Source: Ruminococcus sp.
Lineage (GTDB): Bacteria; Bacillota; Clostridia; Oscillospirales; Ruminococcaceae
DNA length: 55,987 nt
Assembly: GCA_017470535.1 (NCBI GenBank)
Contig: JAFUYP010000001.1
Span: 1 to 55,987 of the forward strand
Direction: 5' to 3'
A model generated the notes under the pieces. That model ran no database searches and had not been told where the DNA came from. It saw only the letters and a list, made by a program, of their open reading frames with translations. The translations under genes and the position numbers were made by a program. Positions 42,496 to 50,177 of this stretch are shown here, piece by piece (the stretch's first letter is position 1; each line of letters starts with the position of its first letter).

Positions 42496-43653
42496 TCAGG
42501 TGTCAAGTGTACCGAAAAACTCCCTTATGGTCTTTTCGTCAGCCGTCACACTGCCCTGTATCATAGCGTCGCTTCCGCCGCCCTTGCCGCCGAGAGCTGC
42601 GTTTATCTCCTTAGCCCTTGCCCTGAGTGCGACCGATGAAGATGCCATTATGTAGCTGTACCCGTTTGCAGCAGCCGAGAACACGCCGAACACCCCGTCT
42701 GTGAGCGCAACACCCTCGTTAGCTATTCTTCGCATACTGTTCATATCAAGCGAGTCGGCGAACACACAGAAGCTCCCTCTGCCGTCATTTGAAAGCCCCT
42801 TTATTATCTCGTCTGTCTGCTTTGCGGCTATGTCTGCGAGCTGCTGCTTCAAAGCGTTGTTGTCACTGAGCAGCTTGCTTACAAAGTCTGCTGCCTTTTC
42901 GGGCTTTGCCGAGAGCAGGCGTGAGATCTCCCTCACCGTATCAAGGCGCTGCGAGAACACCTCCACAGCGTCAAGACCGCACAGGATATGCACCCTTGTG
43001 CCGCCCTTGTAGCTTTCATGGGATAGTACCTTCACAAGCCCTATCTTTCCGGTAGATGACAGGTGCGGCGCACAGCAGGCGCATACATCTATGCCGTCTA
43101 TCGTGACTATCCTGATATTCTGCATATTTTCGAGCTTGCTCCTGTAATCAAGGCTTGCAAGTGTCTGGTCATCGGGGTAGCTTACAGTTATCTTTACGTC
43201 CCTTGCTATCGCTTTGTTTGCTTTAAGCTCGCACTCTCTCAGCTGCTCGTCGGTGATCACGCCGTTAAGGTCGAGCGTCACCTCGTCCTTGCCAAGATGA
43301 AAGCCCACATTGTCATATCCGAGCATCTGATGAATAAATCCCATTATAAGATGCTCACCCGAGTGGTTCTGCATACGGCGCAGGCGAATATCCTTATCTA
43401 TCACACCTGTAACGGTGCTGCCGACCTCAAGCGGCTTGTCGGTCTTGTGGTAAACGATACCCTCACGCTCCTGCGTATCAAGGACTTTGGCGTTTCCAAG
43501 CGTTCCCACATCGCCTGCCTGTCCGCCGCCCTCGGGGAAGAATGCCGACTTATCAAGCGTCACCTCATACCCCTTTTTCACCTGCTCGCAGGAAAGCACC
43601 TTTCCCTCAAATTCAAATAATTCACCGTCGTCAAATAATTTCTGTGTCACCAT
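42496..43653 (-). CDS. alanyl-tRNA editing protein, AlaX-L type
   Basis: A 385-residue free-standing relative of the AlaRS editing domain. It has an N-terminal beta-barrel with G-G-G-Q-x-G-D, then the zinc motif H-S-G-E-H (97-101) and C-A-C-C-A-P-H (about 190-196). A helical and DHHA1-like C-terminal part with G-G-K-G-G-G (about 355) follows. It would remove Ser or Gly wrongly attached to tRNA-Ala. All metal ligands are present. It lies 11 bases after the AlkZ-like gene and is probably cotranscribed with it. Confidence 0.88.
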   Translation of the reverse strand: MVTQKLFDDGELFEFEGKVLSCEQVKKGYEVTLDKSAFFPEGGGQAGDVGTLGNAKVLDTQEREGIVYHKTDKPLEVGSTVTGVIDKDIRLRRMQNHSGEHLIMGFIHQMLGYDNVGFHLGKDEVTLDLNGVITDEQLRECELKANKAIARDVKITVSYPDDQTLASLDYRSKLENMQNIRIVTIDGIDVCACCAPHLSSTGKIGLVKVLSHESYKGGTRVHILCGLDAVEVFSQRLDTVREISRLLSAKPEKAADFVSKLLSDNNALKQQLADIAAKQTDEIIKGLSNDGRGSFCVFADSLDMNSMRRIANEGVALTDGVFGVFSAAANGYSYIMASSSVALRARAKEINAALGGKGGGSDAMIQGSVTADEKTIREFFGTLDT

Positions 43654-43664
43654 GTTCGTCCTTT

Positions 43665-44387
43665 CTATCCTATCAGCTTCAAAGCTGCTTTTTTGTCTGC
43701 TGCCGGGTATAAACGCAAAAGATGCTCATATACAAACTGCCTGCTATCCTCCGGCTCGTCGCAGTATTTTGCCGTTACCTCATCATACCCCCATATCGAC
43801 TCGGGTGATGAATATTTCGCACATTTCATAAGACCGTATTCCTCGCCCTTTTTGTTGAGCTTTTTGCGAAAGTCGCACATCACGACATACATCTGCTGCA
43901 TAAGCAGATTTATAGTGCCGTCAAAGTTTTTCTCTTTTCCCTTGCCGAAGCCTGCGGTCTTTTTCATCTCATATGAGAACCATTCGTCCCTGAGGGTGAA
44001 AAGATCCATTATCTTTTTCTGCCTGAGTTTTGCCTTGCCCTCGTCCCAAAGCGAATCAAAGTCATACCCGTCACGCCTGAAATTCACAAAAAAGGGGAGC
44101 ATCGTAAGTGATATGAACCCTGCCTTGCCGTTAAAGAACTTACCGTATGCGACCCTGTGTGACGCAGCGGCAGCTTCTCTCATTTCCCACGGGTCGTCCT
44201 CTCTGCCTGTCCACCAGCTTTGAGCCGCACTGTGCTCCTCGACCGAGAACCACTCTATGTCATTTGCAAACAGCGGCACGAAACCCACAGCGTCAACGAA
44301 TCCTATAAGCTCGTCTATATTTTTTATGCGGCTGCTGTCGTTTAGTGACAAGCCGCTCATGTACCATACGCCGTCAATTTTCTCCAT
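43665..44387 (-). CDS. AlkZ-related or unknown protein
   Basis: A 240-residue protein. The start at 44387 is used because it follows a promoter and GGTGAT; the longer open frame would begin upstream of the promoter. It carries F-V-P-L-F-A-N, S-W-W-T-G, D-P-W-E-M-R and many aromatic residues. I associate this pattern with proteins named AlkZ-related, distant kin of the YcaQ/AlkZ winged-helix glycosylases, but only from memory. No signal peptide or membrane segment is seen, so it is cytoplasmic. Function not established. Confidence 0.55.
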   Translation of the reverse strand: MEKIDGVWYMSGLSLNDSSRIKNIDELIGFVDAVGFVPLFANDIEWFSVEEHSAAQSWWTGREDDPWEMREAAAASHRVAYGKFFNGKAGFISLTMLPFFVNFRRDGYDFDSLWDEGKAKLRQKKIMDLFTLRDEWFSYEMKKTAGFGKGKEKNFDGTINLLMQQMYVVMCDFRKKLNKKGEEYGLMKCAKYSSPESIWGYDEVTAKYCDEPEDSRQFVYEHLLRLYPAADKKAALKLIG

Positions 44388-44403
44388 AACATCACCAAAT
44401 TTT

Positions 44404-44432
44404 ATTATAGCATATTCTGCACATTTTTGCAA
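44404..44432 (-). promoter_or_regulatory. promoter of the AlkZ-like and AlaX genes
   Basis: On the minus strand TTGCAA (44427-44432), 17-base spacer, TATAAT (44404-44409), which places transcription start just before the ATG at 44387. Confidence 0.7.
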
Positions 44433-44555
44433 GAGCAAAGCTCCCCTGCATCGGAGAGCAGTTTGTGCTCCCCTCAGAGGCAAGATAATAAGAAGCAAGA
44501 AGCAAGATAAGAGGTGTTTCTTGCTTCCTGCATCAGGAGTTATTGTTTTTGGAGT

Positions 44556-45176
44556 TTACTTTTTCTGCTTTTTCTTTTTTGTCTTGTCAAATGCCGGGTT
44601 GAAGGCGTAGAAATTCCTTGCATCGAGCAGGTCTGTCGTCAGGCGCAGACACTCTCCGAAGCGCTGATAATGCACTATCTCACGCTCACGCAGGAATTTT
44701 ATCGGCTCTCTTACATCGGGGTCGTCGATAAGGCGCAGGATATTGTCGTAGGTGATCCTTGCCTTCTGCTCGGCAGCGAGGTCTTCATTGAGGTCTGCTA
44801 TCGGGTCGCCGGTAGACTGGAAGTACGCCGCATCAAACGGCACACCGGCAGCCGACACGGGATAAATGCCCGTCGTGTGGTCAACAAAGTAAGCATCGAA
44901 CCCGGACTCCTTTATCTGCGCAGGAGTAAGGTTTCTTGTCAGTTGGTAAATGATCGCACTGACCATTTCCATGTGGGAGAGTTCCTCCGTCCCAATATCA
45001 GTAAGCATCGCCTGAACTTCTCTTGTCGGGGCGGCGTAGCGCTGGCTGAGGTATCTGAGTGCTGCACCCGCTTCGCCGTCGGGACCGCCGAGCTGGCTTA
45101 CGATTATCTTCGCAGCTTTCGGGTCGGGGTTTTTGATATTTACCGGGTACTGTAATCTTTTCTCGTATGCAAACAT
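44556..45176 (-). CDS. cotJC: spore coat protein CotJC, manganese-catalase family
   Basis: A 206-residue protein of the manganese catalase family. It has the four-helix di-metal motifs: E near 35 (G-E-A-G-A-A), E-E-L-S-H at about 64-68, E in L-A-A-E-Q-K-A, and E-x-x-H in R-E-R-E-I-V-H-Y. The Lys-rich C-terminus is disordered. In spore formers it is a coat protein encoded with CotJA and CotJB. ATG at 45176 overlaps the stop of cotJB, so the genes are translationally coupled. It may protect the spore from peroxide. Its presence supports a sporulating host. Confidence 0.93.
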   Translation of the reverse strand: MFAYEKRLQYPVNIKNPDPKAAKIIVSQLGGPDGEAGAALRYLSQRYAAPTREVQAMLTDIGTEELSHMEMVSAIIYQLTRNLTPAQIKESGFDAYFVDHTTGIYPVSAAGVPFDAAYFQSTGDPIADLNEDLAAEQKARITYDNILRLIDDPDVREPIKFLREREIVHYQRFGECLRLTTDLLDARNFYAFNPAFDKTKKKKQKK

Positions 45177-45448
45177 CAGCGCTCACCTCTTTCATATTCG
45201 CTCACCCACGGGAACGGCTCTGTCACCCAGCACCATTTCCTGTCGTCGTCGCCGAGTGCGTTCTCCATTTTAAGTGCGCCGTATTTTTCCTCGTACTCCG
45301 CCCTTGCCTTGTCAAGCTCCGATTTGTGCTTTTTAAAGTAGGCGATGCCCTTTTCGCAGGTCGGGTGGGAGTCAAGATACAGGTTCGCCTCCACTAATGC
45401 AAACGACAGCTGCTGTACTTTGAGCAGCAGTTTCTGCCTTTCATTCAC
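45176..45448 (-). CDS. cotJB: spore coat protein CotJB
   Basis: A 90-residue protein with the family features L-x-x-V-Q-Q-L-S-F-A, Y-L-D-S-H-P, and the C-terminal W-C-W-V-T-E-P-F-P-W. It overlaps both neighbours in the cotJA-cotJB-cotJC order known from Bacillus. Needed with CotJA for assembly of CotJC in the coat, by family knowledge. Confidence 0.92.
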   Translation of the reverse strand: MNERQKLLLKVQQLSFALVEANLYLDSHPTCEKGIAYFKKHKSELDKARAEYEEKYGALKMENALGDDDRKWCWVTEPFPWVSEYERGER

Positions 45449-45689
45449 CGCACACCGCCTCCTCTCCTATAAACGGCTTGTCAAGGCAGGGAAATACCGT
45501 CCCACGCCCGAGCGCCACATCATCTTCATATATCCTGCCCCATTTCTGAAAGGGCACATACGCCATGCCGTAGGCAAGCACCTCCGGTAAAACGTCCGAG
45601 CCTGTGTTCTTTACAAGGCAGTCGTCCATATCGTCAAGCAGTCTGCCCAGAGGACAGCTGTCAAACATATCCATACTTCTCAGCTCCAT
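45441..45689 (-). CDS. cotJA: spore coat protein CotJA
   Basis: An 82-residue protein with the family core L-A-Y-G-M-A-Y-V-P-F-Q-K-W and L-x-R-G-T-V-F-P-x-L-x-K-P-F. The start could be 45689 or ATG at 45674, which has GGAG 9 bases upstream; the second is slightly better. First gene of the cotJ operon. The start region is preceded by a sequence like a sigma-E promoter, in line with mother-cell expression. Confidence 0.9.
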   Translation of the reverse strand: MELRSMDMFDSCPLGRLLDDMDDCLVKNTGSDVLPEVLAYGMAYVPFQKWGRIYEDDVALGRGTVFPCLDKPFIGEEAVCGE

Positions 45690-45706
45690 TCTTTTAGTGA
45701 TGTTTT

Positions 45707-45730
45707 ATACTATGCGCCCAAGGGTAATAT
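45707..45730 (-). promoter_or_regulatory. possible sigma-E promoter of cotJ
   Basis: On the minus strand CATAGTAT (about 45707-45714) resembles a sigma-E -10 box, with ATAT about 12 bases further upstream as the -35 part. The match is only partial. Confidence 0.35.
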
Positions 45731-45878
45731 TGTCACATGGGCTGTGATGCTTACCACGGTTACAATTTGTAATATGTTATGTTTTATATTTGGATATAGT
45801 TTCATAAGTTCGCATTAATTTCTTTTGATTTGTACAATGTAAACGATTTACAGCCGGGTGATTTGTTAAAAAAGTATA

Positions 45879-45907
45879 TTGAAAAAAACTTTAAAAAAGT
45901 GTATTAT
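45879..45907 (+). promoter_or_regulatory. promoter of the lipoprotein gene at 45,972
   Basis: TTGAAA (45879-45884), 17-base spacer, TATTAT (45902-45907). The upstream stretch 45720-45878 is AT-rich and shows no gene. Confidence 0.6.
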
Positions 45908-45971
45908 AATTAAAGATAGGAAAATTCTTTCCTTCGGTTTGAAACAGATATTTTTTTGGAGGTAGATAACA

Positions 45972-46874
45972 ATGAAGATCAAAAAGTTATTGGCACTTGC
46001 ACTTTCACTTACTGTAACAGGTATCGTATTCACATCATGCGGTGACAGCAGCTCATCATCGAGCAAGGCTGATTCATCAAGCGCTGCTGAAACAACAACT
46101 ACTACAACAACAGCTGCTGAGTCGAGCGAGGCTGAAACAGAGGCTTCTTCCGCTGACGCTTCCGAGGCTGATGCTTCTTCTGCTGACGCTGATGTTGATA
46201 CTTCTGCTGCTGACGCTTCTGCTGCCGATGCTTCTTCCACAGAGGAGAAGAAGGAAAAGATCGACCGTACAGGTCACAACACATTCCTTATGCTCGCTGA
46301 CGGCACATGGACATACAGCAACATGAACGACGACGCTAACGACCGTCCTCTTCCTGAGGGTGGTACTACCTGCGAGGTAAGCAAGGACGGCACATATACA
46401 GTTGATGTAAACATCGAAGACTGCTGCGAGTGGATGAACTCCGCTCCCAACGTAAAGGAGCCTATGGAGGTAGGCGACCCCGGCTTCGGTATCACAGTTC
46501 TGAACGTTGATATAGCTGATCTTGCTACAAAGATGGGCGTTTCCACAAAGGACAACGAAGCTTGGGACAAGTACTGCGAGGACAACGGCATAAAGGCTGC
46601 TAAGGCAACTCTGGCTGACAAGACTGCATTCGCAAAGACTTCCGGTCTTAACATAACTGATCTTACACTTTCTGCTGACGGCAGCGAGGTTTACAAGTAT
46701 GCTGACGACGAGATCACATTTGCTGACGTTGAAGCAAACGGCAAGATCAGGATCGAGCTTTACAATGCTTACGGTGATACAATGAACACAGCTCCTCAGG
46801 CTATCAAGGACTTCGCTATGGACGGCGAATTTGAAGAGCTTTCAGTTACATTCACTATTTCCGGTATCAAGTAA
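45972..46874 (+). CDS. lipoprotein with long Ser/Thr/Ala/Asp/Glu tether
   Basis: A 300-residue lipoprotein with lipobox F-T-S-C (Cys23). Residues 25-96 are a low-complexity tether of Ser, Thr, Ala, Asp and Glu, including a run of seven Thr. The folded part (100-300) is acidic, with the order G-T-W-T-Y, a beta-rich domain, and T-F-T-I-S-G-I-K at the end. It might be a carbohydrate-binding or other beta-sandwich domain, but no signature was recognised. The codons GCTGAC-type in the tether are repetitive and could slip. A strong GGAGG and a terminator flank it. Confidence 0.75.
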   Translation: MKIKKLLALALSLTVTGIVFTSCGDSSSSSSKADSSSAAETTTTTTTAAESSEAETEASSADASEADASSADADVDTSAADASAADASSTEEKKEKIDRTGHNTFLMLADGTWTYSNMNDDANDRPLPEGGTTCEVSKDGTYTVDVNIEDCCEWMNSAPNVKEPMEVGDPGFGITVLNVDIADLATKMGVSTKDNEAWDKYCEDNGIKAAKATLADKTAFAKTSGLNITDLTLSADGSEVYKYADDEITFADVEANGKIRIELYNAYGDTMNTAPQAIKDFAMDGEFEELSVTFTISGIK

Positions 46875-46890
46875 TATTGATAAAAACCAC

Positions 46891-46925
46891 AGAGCCGGTG
46901 CGTGTTATGCGCACCGGCTCATTTT
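46891..46925. terminator. bidirectional terminator
   Basis: GAGCCGGTGCG and CGCACCGGCTC pair, with T-rich sequence on both sides (ATTTTTATTT and, on the minus strand, GGTTTTTAT). Confidence 0.88.
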
Positions 46926-47107
46926 TATTTGCTTATCCTGTCGGTCAGGTCATCTACCATTTCGGCGAGGCTTTCAAGCGCTCTCCCGGCGGCGGACTTT
47001 AATTTTTTCTTACCCTTGTTCATTTTCCTTGTCAGCACGAACGCTGCCGTGCCGACCGTTACGCCTGTGGATATGCCTTTGACAAGTGCGCTGTCTTTTA
47101 TTGACAT
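46925..47107 (-). CDS. small membrane-associated protein
   Basis: A 60-residue protein with a short hydrophobic N-terminal helix (about 8-26, Gly/Ala/Val-rich), a basic stretch K-M-N-K-G-K-K-K-L, and an amphipathic C-terminal helix. AAAGGAG precedes the ATG. It recalls YtxH-like small proteins, but is too short for a firm assignment. Function unknown. Confidence 0.55.
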   Translation of the reverse strand: MSIKDSALVKGISTGVTVGTAAFVLTRKMNKGKKKLKSAAGRALESLAEMVDDLTDRISK

Positions 47108-47241
47108 ATTTTTGCTCCTTTCTTTTTGTTTGCAGTATTATTTTTGCCTGCACGGGAATAATAATTCAAGTGAAATGCTGTAAATCTGTCCTTTGGTCGG
47201 GATATACAAAATAAATTCATAAATAATGTTAAAAATATCTG

Positions 47242-47270
47242 TTTACCTTTTGCACAAAGTATGCTATAAT
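47242..47270 (+). promoter_or_regulatory. leuC-leuD promoter
   Basis: TTTACC (47242-47247), 17-base spacer, TATAAT (47265-47270). No leucine leader peptide or T-box structure is visible before leuC. Confidence 0.65.
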
Positions 47271-47321
47271 AAAATAGTATCATTATAGGAAAATTTTAAT
47301 ACGGACAGGAGTTGTTTTACA

Positions 47322-48584
47322 TTGGGTATGACAATGACACAGAAGGTACTTGCGGCTCACGCAGGTCTTGACGAGGTCAAGGCAGGTCAGCTGATAATGG
47401 CTGAGCTTGATCTTGTGCTGGGCAATGACGTTACATCGCCCGTAGCTATAAATGAATTCAACAAGGCGGGCTTTGATTCGGTGTATGATACCGGCAAGGT
47501 AACTATGGTAATGGATCACTTCACGCCTAACAAGGATATAAAGAGTGCGCAGAACACCAAGCAGTGCAGGGATTTTTGCAGACAGTACTGTATAAAGAAC
47601 TATTTCGATGTTGGCGATATGGGTATCGAGCACGCACTGCTCCCCGAAAAAGGTCTTGTCGCTCCGGGTGACTGCGTTATAGGCGCAGACAGCCATACCT
47701 GTACATACGGCGCACTCGGAGCATTTTCAACAGGTGTCGGCTCTACCGATATGTGTGCCGGCATGGCTACCGGCAAGGCGTGGTTCAAGGTGCCGTCGGC
47801 TATAAAATTCAACATCACAGGCGAGCTGCCCAAATACAGCGCTGCCAAGGACGTTATACTTCATATCATCGGCATGATAGGCGTTGACGGCGCACTTTAC
47901 AAGTCTATGGAGTTCTCGGGCGAGGGGCTTAAAAACCTGACTATGGAGGACAGACTTTGTATCGCTAATATGGCGATAGAGGCAGGCGCTAAAAACGGCA
48001 TCTTCGCAGTCGATGATGTAACTATCGAATACTGCAAGGGCAGGGTGGACAAGGAATTCACCGTGTTCGAGGCTGACGAGGACGCAGAGTATGACGCAGT
48101 ATATGATATAGACCTTGGCACTATAAAGCCTACCGTTGCGTTCCCGCATCTTCCGGAGAATGCAAGGACATTTGATGATATGCCGGAGGTGGAGATAGAC
48201 CAGGTCGTTATCGGCTCGTGTACGAACGGCAGGATAGAGGACATGAGGGCTGCTGCCGAGATACTTGACGGCAGACATATCGCCGAGAATGTAAGGTGCA
48301 TAATAATCCCGGCAACTCAGAAGGTATATATGCAGGCTATGAAGGAAGGCCTGTTTGAGATATTAATAAATGCAGGGTGTGCGGTCTCCACGCCGACCTG
48401 CGGACCGTGTCTTGGCGGCCATATGGGTATACTTGCAAAGGGCGAAAGAGCTGTGGCTACGACAAACAGGAACTTTGTCGGCAGAATGGGTCACCCCGAG
48501 AGCGAGGTATATCTTGCATCGCCGTACGTTGCGGCTGCATCGGCTGTGACCGGCAGGATAAGCTGTCCGCAGCAGCTTTTATAA
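47322..48584 (+). CDS. leuC: 3-isopropylmalate dehydratase large subunit
   Basis: A 420-residue aconitase-superfamily subunit that converts 2- to 3-isopropylmalate in leucine synthesis together with LeuD. The [4Fe-4S] cysteines are in G-S-C-T-N-G and C-G-P-C-L-G-G, and the substrate motif G-A-D-S-H-T-C is present. The length of 420 fits the archaeal/clostridial LeuC (HACN) type, so homoaconitase or a related substrate cannot be fully excluded. The TTG start at 47322 follows GGAG about 12 bases upstream; ATG at 47328 is possible. The leuD partner is two genes downstream. Confidence 0.93.
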   Translation: MGMTMTQKVLAAHAGLDEVKAGQLIMAELDLVLGNDVTSPVAINEFNKAGFDSVYDTGKVTMVMDHFTPNKDIKSAQNTKQCRDFCRQYCIKNYFDVGDMGIEHALLPEKGLVAPGDCVIGADSHTCTYGALGAFSTGVGSTDMCAGMATGKAWFKVPSAIKFNITGELPKYSAAKDVILHIIGMIGVDGALYKSMEFSGEGLKNLTMEDRLCIANMAIEAGAKNGIFAVDDVTIEYCKGRVDKEFTVFEADEDAEYDAVYDIDLGTIKPTVAFPHLPENARTFDDMPEVEIDQVVIGSCTNGRIEDMRAAAEILDGRHIAENVRCIIIPATQKVYMQAMKEGLFEILINAGCAVSTPTCGPCLGGHMGILAKGERAVATTNRNFVGRMGHPESEVYLASPYVAAASAVTGRISCPQQLL

Positions 48585-48598
48585 AGGAGTGATATATA

Positions 48599-48898
48599 AT
48601 GGTAAGACACGTTATAATCTGGACACTCAAAAAGAATATGACCGAGGAGGAAAAGACCTGGGCGCTGCTCAAAGCCAAGAGAGGGCTTGAATCCCTGAAA
48701 GGCAAGATAGACGGGCTTGAGAGCATAAAGGTGCAGATAGATAATCTTGAATCTTCAAATGCTGATATGCTGCTCGACGCAACGCTTGCAGATGAAGAGG
48801 CACTCGCTGCCTACCAGAAAAACCCCGACCACATGGAAGTGGGCAAATTCATAAAAGAGATAACCTGCGAAAGACATTGTATAGACTATCTGATATGA
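48599..48898 (+). CDS. Dabb-family (stress-responsive alpha/beta-barrel) protein
   Basis: A 99-residue protein with the Dabb pattern: V-R-H-V-I-I-W-T-L-K at the N-terminus, a helix, a central beta strand, and Y-Q-K-N-P-D-H near residue 75, ending in a short strand. Members are dimeric ferredoxin-fold proteins with mixed roles. It starts 15 bases after leuC behind AAAGGAG, so it is part of the leu transcript. Its role with the isopropylmalate dehydratase is unknown. Confidence 0.85.
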   Translation: MVRHVIIWTLKKNMTEEEKTWALLKAKRGLESLKGKIDGLESIKVQIDNLESSNADMLLDATLADEEALAAYQKNPDHMEVGKFIKEITCERHCIDYLI

Positions 48899-48948
48899 CC
48901 TGATAAATTCTTTGACACCTCTGCAGGAACACACATGGAGGTGATAGC

Positions 48949-49335
48949 ATGAAAGACTATCTGATCGAGCTTTACGGCGACATTATGATGAGTTATCTTA
49001 CAAAAAAATACGGCACAAAACTGAATGATGACCAGAGAATCGAAAAGTATGTCGAGGAATTCAGGAGGCTTAAAGAAGAGGCTGATTTTACCGTTACGTC
49101 CACACAGTCTATTTTTGACAAGAAGGGCATAAATTCCGGTGAATCGACTATGCTTAACGGCGAACCTGTCATAAGGCTCGTCAAGACCGGAATGTTCGGC
49201 AAGGTCAAGGTGTGCTATTATATTACCAGGATAAAGGATGAGATAACGGTGGAGTATCTTGACAAGATATTCGACGAATTGAGAAGACAGGCAAACGGCG
49301 AGAACGTATTCTCTGCCCCTGACTATAAAAACTGA
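48949..49335 (+). CDS. unknown protein between leuC and leuD
   Basis: A 128-residue protein with a helical N-terminus, a possible beta-rich middle (F-T-V-T-S-T-Q-S-I-F, then R-L-V-K-T-G-M-F-G-K-V-K-V-C-Y-Y), and a helical end. GGAGG precedes ATG at 48949. There are no membrane segments. Its place inside the leu operon suggests a metabolic or regulatory function, but no family was recognised. Confidence 0.6.
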   Translation: MKDYLIELYGDIMMSYLTKKYGTKLNDDQRIEKYVEEFRRLKEEADFTVTSTQSIFDKKGINSGESTMLNGEPVIRLVKTGMFGKVKVCYYITRIKDEITVEYLDKIFDELRRQANGENVFSAPDYKN

Positions 49336-49354
49336 TATTAAAGGAGAAATATAA

Positions 49355-49843
49355 ATGAAAGTATGCGGCAAGGTACATAAATACGGCGACAATGTGGATA
49401 CCGATGTTATCATACCGGCAAGGTATTTAAACACCGCTGACCACAAGGCGCTCGCTGAGCATTGCATGGAGGATATAGATATAGACTTTGTAAAGAATGT
49501 AAAAGAGGGCGATATAATGGTCGCTGAGTCGAACTTCGGCTGCGGCTCGTCAAGAGAGCACGCACCTATCGCTATCAAGGCGAGCGGCATCTCCTGCGTT
49601 ATAGCAAAGACCTTTGCAAGGATATTCTACCGCAATGCAATAAATATCGGGCTGCCGATAATAGAATGCCCCGAGGCTGCCGAGAAGATCGAAGCCGGCA
49701 ACGAGGTCGAGATAGACTTTGAAACGGGTATCATCACCAACAAGACAAAGGGTGAGACTTATCAGGGCATGGCATTCCCCGAGTTTCTGATAAACATTAT
49801 AAACTCAAACGGGCTGCTTAACTCCCTTAAAGAAAATAAGTGA
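49355..49843 (+). CDS. leuD: 3-isopropylmalate dehydratase small subunit
   Basis: A 162-residue swivel-domain subunit with [15 protein letters not shown] near the start and the substrate loop [11 protein letters not shown] (about 61-71). The length fits the short archaeal/clostridial LeuD. AAAGGAG precedes the ATG, and a terminator (49849-49878) follows. Works with LeuC encoded upstream. Confidence 0.94.
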   Translation: MKVCGKVHKYGDNVDTDVIIPARYLNTADHKALAEHCMEDIDIDFVKNVKEGDIMVAESNFGCGSSREHAPIAIKASGISCVIAKTFARIFYRNAINIGLPIIECPEAAEKIEAGNEVEIDFETGIITNKTKGETYQGMAFPEFLINIINSNGLLNSLKENK

Positions 49844-49848
49844 TGTAT

Positions 49849-49878
49849 ATGCCTTCTCTTAGCGGAGAGGGCATTTTA
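49849..49878 (+). terminator. leu operon terminator
   Basis: ATGCCTTCTC and GAGAGGGCAT pair around a 6-base loop, with TTTTATTT after. Confidence 0.75.
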
Positions 49879-50062
49879 TTTGTAAATATTTTCACCGAAA
49901 ACAGTTAGCAGAAACTAACCAAAAAGCCCGTAAAATCGGACACTTGCGGCGGTTTGAGGATAAAAAATGACGTAACTTTTATTTCGTTAAATTCTAAAAT
50001 AGGAAAAATGCAAGAAAAGTTTTGTGTCCTATTGTCTAAAATGTATATTTTTCAAAAAACTA

Positions 50063-50091
50063 TTTACAAAGAAATTATAAAGTGGTATAAT
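50063..50091 (+). promoter_or_regulatory. nifJ promoter
   Basis: TTTACA (50063-50068), 17-base spacer, TATAAT (50086-50091). The leader to the ATG at 50178 is about 80 bases. The stretch 49879-50062 shows no gene. Confidence 0.75.
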
Positions 50092-50177
50092 TATATTGTT
50101 ATAATGTGGGCGGAGTATGCCCTTTGTCCACATATTTCTACTTCATTTTATCAATTTATTTGAGGAGGATAAAAATA

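Noticed and set aside
47108-47321. T-box or leucine attenuator before leuC
   Set aside because: No T-box core sequence, Leu-codon leader peptide or terminator is visible in this stretch.
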